From: Frankiales bacterium
GTDB taxonomy: Bacteria; Actinomycetota; Actinomycetes; Mycobacteriales; SCTD01
DNA: 10,114 bases
NCBI GenBank assembly: GCA_025464915.1
Contig: JAODNF010000332.1
Span: 1 to 10,114, forward strand
Reading direction: 5' to 3'
A program made the position numbers and the translations under genes. The stretch's first letter is position 1. Each line of letters starts with the position of its first letter. Shown piece after piece: positions 6,655 through 10,114 of the stretch. The notes below the pieces were generated by a model. The model made no database searches, was not told the origin of the DNA, and saw only the letters and a list, made by a program, of their open reading frames with translations.

Positions 6655-6715
6655 CGCGAATGGACACTGCGCTGCGGAAAACCACCCGAAAAGCGCAGCG
6701 CTGTGTCCATTCGCG
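6655..6715. repeat. 61-bp near-perfect inverted repeat between gltD and the unknown gene
   Basis: The two 22-base arms (6655-6676 and 6694-6715) are reverse complements except for one T-T mismatch at 6668/6702. Each arm carries the sequence CGCGAATGGACAC or its complement. The 17-base loop (6677-6693) has two A-runs, GAAAAC and GAAAAG. It begins 10 bp past the gltD stop on the minus strand, where it could end or protect the gltBD mRNA, though no U-tract follows. Its size and symmetry also fit a dispersed REP- or MITE-like palindromic unit, which one window cannot establish. Confidence 0.75.
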
Positions 6716-6724
6716 CCGGAGGGG

Positions 6725-8161
6725 TTAGCTGGGGCGGTCGGTCGGGCGGATCGGGGACGGGAGGGTGGTCGTGCCCATCAGGTGGGCGTCGACGGCGGCG
6801 GCGCAGGACCGGCCCTCGGCGATGGCCCACACGATCAGCGACTGCCCGCGGCCCATGTCACCGGCCACGAAGACGCCCGGCACGGACGACTCCCAGCCGG
6901 CCGAGCGGGCGACGTTGCCGCGCGGGTCGTAGTCGACGCCCAGGTCGTCGAGCAGGCCCTCGTGCTGCGGGGACACGAAGCCCATCGCGAGCAGGACGAG
7001 CTGCGCCGGGATCTCGCGCTCGGTGCCGGGGATCGGCTGGAACGAGGCGTCCACGTCGGTGAGCCGGATCGAGGAGACGGCACCGTCGACGCCGACGTAC
7101 TCGGTGGTGGAGACCGCGAAGACGCGCTCACCGCCCTCCTCGTGGGCGGAGGAGGTGCGCATCACCAGCGGCCAGGTCGGCCACGGGGTGGACGAGGCGC
7201 GGGTGGCCGGCGGCTCCGGCATGATCTCGAGCTGCGTCACGGACGCGGCGCCCTGGCGGTGGGCGGTGCCGAGGCAGTCGGCGCCGGTGTCGCCGCCGCC
7301 GATGATGACGACGTGCTTGCCGGCAGCGTTGATCGGCCAGGTGTCCAGGGAGCCCTCCTGCACCTGGTTCGCCGGGACCAGGTAGTCCATGGCGAGGTGG
7401 ATGCCAGAGAGCTCCCGACCGGTGGCGGGGAGATCGCGGCCGAGGGTCGAGCCGCCGGCGAGGACCACCGCGTCGAACTCCTCCCGCAGCTGCTCGACGG
7501 TGACGTCGACGCCGACGTCGGTCGACGGCTTGAAGACGGTGCCCTCCGCCTCCATCTGCTCGAGGCGGCGGTCGAGGTGGCGCTTCTCCATCTTGAACTC
7601 GGGGATCCCGTAGCGCAGCAAGCCACCGATGCGTGCCGCCCGCTCGAACACCGTCACGTCGTGACCGGCACGCGTCAGCTGCTGGGCGGTCGCCAGACCG
7701 GCCGGGCCGGAACCGACCACAGCCACGCGACGCCCCGTCGACTCGCGCGCGGCGGTCGGCGCGACCAGGCCGTCGGAGAAGGCGCGGTCGATGATCTCGA
7801 CCTCGACCTGCTTGATCGTGACCGGGTCCTGGTTGATGCCGAGCACGCACGCGGACTCGCACGGCGCGGGGCACAGGCGTCCCGTGAACTCCGGGAAGTT
7901 GTTGGTCGCGTGCAGCCGCTCGATGGCCGCGGACCAGTCATCCCTGTAGACCAGGTCGTTCCACTCCGGGATGAGGTTCCCGAGCGGACAACCGTTGTGG
8001 CAGAAGGGGATCCCGCAGTCCATGCACCGGCTGGCCTGGGCCTCGACGGCCTCGGCGGGGAAGTCCTCGTAGACCTCCTTCCAGTCGCGGATGCGGACGT
8101 CCACGGGGCGCCGCACCGGCGTCTGGCGGTCGAGCTTCAGGAAGCCCTGGGGGTCTGCCAT
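6725..8161 (-). CDS. gltD: Glutamate synthase (NADPH) small subunit
   Basis: Beta subunit of bacterial GOGAT. It takes electrons from NADPH through FAD and iron-sulfur centres to GltB, which makes two glutamates from glutamine and 2-oxoglutarate. The 478 residues are the usual length. The N-terminal ferredoxin-like domain has C46-x2-C49-x4-C54-x3-C58 and C97-x3-C101-x3-C105, the expected ligand pattern for [4Fe-4S] clusters. VAVVGSGPAGLATA (146-159) is the FAD dinucleotide fold, and HVVIIGGGDTGADC (283-296) is the NADPH site. GVFVAGDMGRGQSLIVWAI near the C-terminus closes the FAD site. The start is ATG 8159-8161, matching the family N-terminus MADPQGFLKLDRQ. The frame stays open upstream but only as an out-of-frame reading of gltB. 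The gap to the gltB stop is 2 bp, so the pair is translationally coupled. Confidence 0.97.
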   Translation of the reverse strand: MADPQGFLKLDRQTPVRRPVDVRIRDWKEVYEDFPAEAVEAQASRCMDCGIPFCHNGCPLGNLIPEWNDLVYRDDWSAAIERLHATNNFPEFTGRLCPAPCESACVLGINQDPVTIKQVEVEIIDRAFSDGLVAPTAARESTGRRVAVVGSGPAGLATAQQLTRAGHDVTVFERAARIGGLLRYGIPEFKMEKRHLDRRLEQMEAEGTVFKPSTDVGVDVTVEQLREEFDAVVLAGGSTLGRDLPATGRELSGIHLAMDYLVPANQVQEGSLDTWPINAAGKHVVIIGGGDTGADCLGTAHRQGAASVTQLEIMPEPPATRASSTPWPTWPLVMRTSSAHEEGGERVFAVSTTEYVGVDGAVSSIRLTDVDASFQPIPGTEREIPAQLVLLAMGFVSPQHEGLLDDLGVDYDPRGNVARSAGWESSVPGVFVAGDMGRGQSLIVWAIAEGRSCAAAVDAHLMGTTTLPSPIRPTDRPS

Positions 8162-8163
8162 CT

Positions 8164-10114
8164 CTACTTCCCTGCCGTCTCGAGCTGGGCCTCGGCGGCT
8201 GCCATCTCTGCGAGCACGCGCTTGTAGTCGCGCGGCATCACCTTCGTGAAGCGATCGAGCTGGTCCACGAGCGCCGCCGCCACCGGCGACCCGGTCTCGG
8301 CCGTGTGGTCGGTCAGCATCTGCCGGAGCGTCTCGCGGTCGCCGTCGTCGAGCGGGTCGAGGTCCACCATGTCCGGGTTGACGTTGACCGGGTCGAGGTC
8401 GACGACGTAGGCCACGCCACCGCTCATCCCGGCCGCGACGTTGCGACCGGTCGCGCCGAGGATCGCGACGCGGCCACCGGTCATGTACTCGCACGCGTGG
8501 TCGCCCACGCCCTCGACGACCGCGGTCGCCCCGGAGTTGCGCACGCAGAACCGCTCGCCCACCCGGCCCCGGACGAACAGCGACCCGGAGGTCGCCCCGT
8601 ACAGCAGGGTGTTGCCCGCGATGACGTTGTCCTCGGCGGGGAAGGTCGCGTCCAGGGCAGGGCGTACGACCAGACGGCCACCGGACAGGCCCTTGCCGAC
8701 GTAGTCGTTGGCGTCACCGAGCAGGCGCAGCGTGATGCCGCGCGGCACGAAGGCGCCGAAGGACTGGCCGGCCGAGCCGGTGAACGTGATGTCGATGGTG
8801 CCGTCGGGCAGCCCGCCACCGCCGTGGCGGCGGGTCAGCTCGGCACCCAGCATCGTGCCGACGGTGCGGTTGACGTTGCGGACCGGCAGCTCCAGCTTCA
8901 CCGGAGTGCCCTCGGCGAGCGCCCCCTCGCACAGCTGCAGCAGGGTGTTGTCCAGCGCGGCTGCCAGTCCGTGGTCCTGCTCGACCTGCTGCGTGAGCGA
9001 GGTCCCGGCCGGCAGGTCCGGCACGTGCAGGATCGGCTGCAGGTCCAGGCCCGCGGCCTTCCAGTGCTCGATGGCGCGCTTGGTGTCGAGGACCTCGGCG
9101 TGGCCGATGGCCTCGTCGAGGGACCGGAACCCCAGCTTCGCCAGGTGCTCGCGCACCTCCTCGGCGATGTACTCGAAGAAGGTCACGACGAACTCCGGTG
9201 AGCCGCTGAAGCGCTTGCGGAGCTCGGGGTTCTGGGTCGCGATGCCGACCGGGCAGGTGTCGAGGTGGCAGACGCGCATCATGATGCAGCCGCTGACGAC
9301 GAGCGGGGCGGTGGCGAAGCCGTACTCCTCCGCGCCGAGGAGCGCGGCGATGACGACGTCGCGACCGGTCTTCAGCTGGCCGTCGACCTGCACGACGATG
9401 CGGTCGCGCAGCCCGTTGAGCAGCAGCGTCTGCTGGGTCTCGGCGAGGCCGAGCTCCCAGGGCGCGCCCGCGTGCTTCAGCGACGTGAGGGGCGAGGCGC
9501 CGGTGCCGCCGTCGTGACCCGAGATGAGCACGACGTCGGCGTGCGCCTTGGAGACGCCAGCGGCCACCGTGCCGACGCCGACCTCCGCCACCAGCTTCAC
9601 GTGGATGCGGGCGCCGGAGTTGGCGTTCTTGAGGTCGTGGATGAGCTGCGCCAGGTCCTCGATCGAGTAGATGTCGTGGTGCGGCGGCGGGCTGATGAGA
9701 CCCACACCGGCGGTGGAGTGCCGGGTCTTGGCGATCCACGGGTAGACCTTGTGGCCGGGCAGCTGGCCGCCCTCGCCGGGCTTCGCGCCCTGCGCCATCT
9801 TGATCTGGATGTCGCGGGCGTGGACGAGGTACTCGCTCGTGACGCCGAAGCGACCGGACGCGACCTGCTTCACGGCGGAGCAGCGCTCCGGGTCGAGGAG
9901 GCGCTCGACGTCCTCGCCGCCCTCACCCGTGTTCGACCGGCCGCCGAGCCGGTTCATCGCGATGGCGAGCGTCTCGTGGGCCTCGGCCGAGATCGAGCCG
10001 TACGACATGGCGCCCGTGTTGAACCGCTTGACGATCTCGCTGACCGGCTCCACCTCGTCGATCGGGACGGCCGGGCGCGGGTTGGCGCCACCGAGCTCGA
10101 ACAGGCCACGCAGC
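8164..10114 (-). CDS. gltB: Glutamate synthase large subunit, C-terminal part (5' end beyond the window)
   Basis: About 649 C-terminal residues of the roughly 1500-residue alpha subunit of GOGAT. The frame is open to the right edge (LRGLFELGGANPRP before the conserved VEPVSEIVKRFNTGAMSYGS), so no start lies in the window; internal GTGs should not be taken as starts. The FMN-binding synthase barrel is shown by GAMSYGSISAEAHETLAIAM, AKPGEGGQLPGHKVYPWIA and ISGHDGGTGASPLTS. The [3Fe-4S] ligands follow as C-x5-C-x4-C in SGCIMMRVCHLDTCPVGIATQ (encoded about 9250-9300). The last third is the GXGXG beta-helix domain, with repeats such as GKGLSGGRLVV, GATSGSLFVRG and GMSGGVAYVVD. The N-terminal glutaminase domain with its catalytic Cys lies outside the window. 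The gene ends TAG at 8164-8166, 2 bp before gltD. Confidence 0.97.
   Translation of the reverse strand, partial: LRGLFELGGANPRPAVPIDEVEPVSEIVKRFNTGAMSYGSISAEAHETLAIAMNRLGGRSNTGEGGEDVERLLDPERCSAVKQVASGRFGVTSEYLVHARDIQIKMAQGAKPGEGGQLPGHKVYPWIAKTRHSTAGVGLISPPPHHDIYSIEDLAQLIHDLKNANSGARIHVKLVAEVGVGTVAAGVSKAHADVVLISGHDGGTGASPLTSLKHAGAPWELGLAETQQTLLLNGLRDRIVVQVDGQLKTGRDVVIAALLGAEEYGFATAPLVVSGCIMMRVCHLDTCPVGIATQNPELRKRFSGSPEFVVTFFEYIAEEVREHLAKLGFRSLDEAIGHAEVLDTKRAIEHWKAAGLDLQPILHVPDLPAGTSLTQQVEQDHGLAAALDNTLLQLCEGALAEGTPVKLELPVRNVNRTVGTMLGAELTRRHGGGGLPDGTIDITFTGSAGQSFGAFVPRGITLRLLGDANDYVGKGLSGGRLVVRPALDATFPAEDNVIAGNTLLYGATSGSLFVRGRVGERFCVRNSGATAVVEGVGDHACEYMTGGRVAILGATGRNVAAGMSGGVAYVVDLDPVNVNPDMVDLDPLDDGDRETLRQMLTDHTAETGSPVAAALVDQLDRFTKVMPRDYKRVLAEMAAAEAQLETAGK

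Noticed and set aside
8162..8494. Extension of gltD upstream to 8494, giving a 589-residue protein
   Set aside because: The extra N-terminal residues are an out-of-frame reading of gltB. The family N-terminus begins at the ATG 8159-8161, just after the gltB stop.

Overview
The window comes from a GC-rich bacterial chromosome, almost certainly an actinobacterium. GC is very high and many starts are GTG. There is an ANTAR-type response regulator of the PdtaR family, and two genes have a start codon placed 6-7 bases after a TANNNT box, as in the leaderless transcripts common in this phylum. I cannot fix the genus; Micrococcales or a nearby order would fit. The content is core metabolism, with no mobile element, phage gene or CRISPR array.

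Layout, left to right. Positions 1-2858 (minus strand) hold the start of a branched-chain amino acid ABC transporter operon. In transcription order this is the lipoprotein binding protein livK, a strong 16-bp hairpin, permease livH, and a livM-position permease that overlaps livH by GTGA and leaves the window. Positions 3003-3623 (minus) encode the ANTAR response regulator. Only 36 bp away, on the plus strand, is a tRNA-like gene (3660-3733) with a CAA (Leu) anticodon and Leu-type D-loop but a five-base variable loop instead of the long arm expected of tRNA-Leu. Positions 3734-3917 are non-coding and rich in inverted repeats, including a perfect 22-bp palindrome. They lead to a small secreted CHAP-domain hydrolase (3918-4409, plus). 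That gene converges on pyruvate kinase (4406-5836, minus), and both stop codons lie in one CTAG. Upstream of pyk and 10 bp away is an unrecognised 260-residue helical protein (5847-6629). A 61-bp near-perfect inverted repeat then separates it from gltD (6725-8161), which follows gltB (8164 to the right edge) by 2 bp.

Together the genes cover nitrogen and carbon entry points: glutamate synthase (gltBD), the last step of glycolysis (pyk), and import of branched-chain amino acids (liv), with an RNA-binding antiterminator-type regulator between them. The protein genes are ordinary. The most interesting material is non-coding: the short-armed Leu-like tRNA, the mirrored -10 boxes between it and the regulator, the 22-bp palindrome, and the 61-bp inverted repeat.
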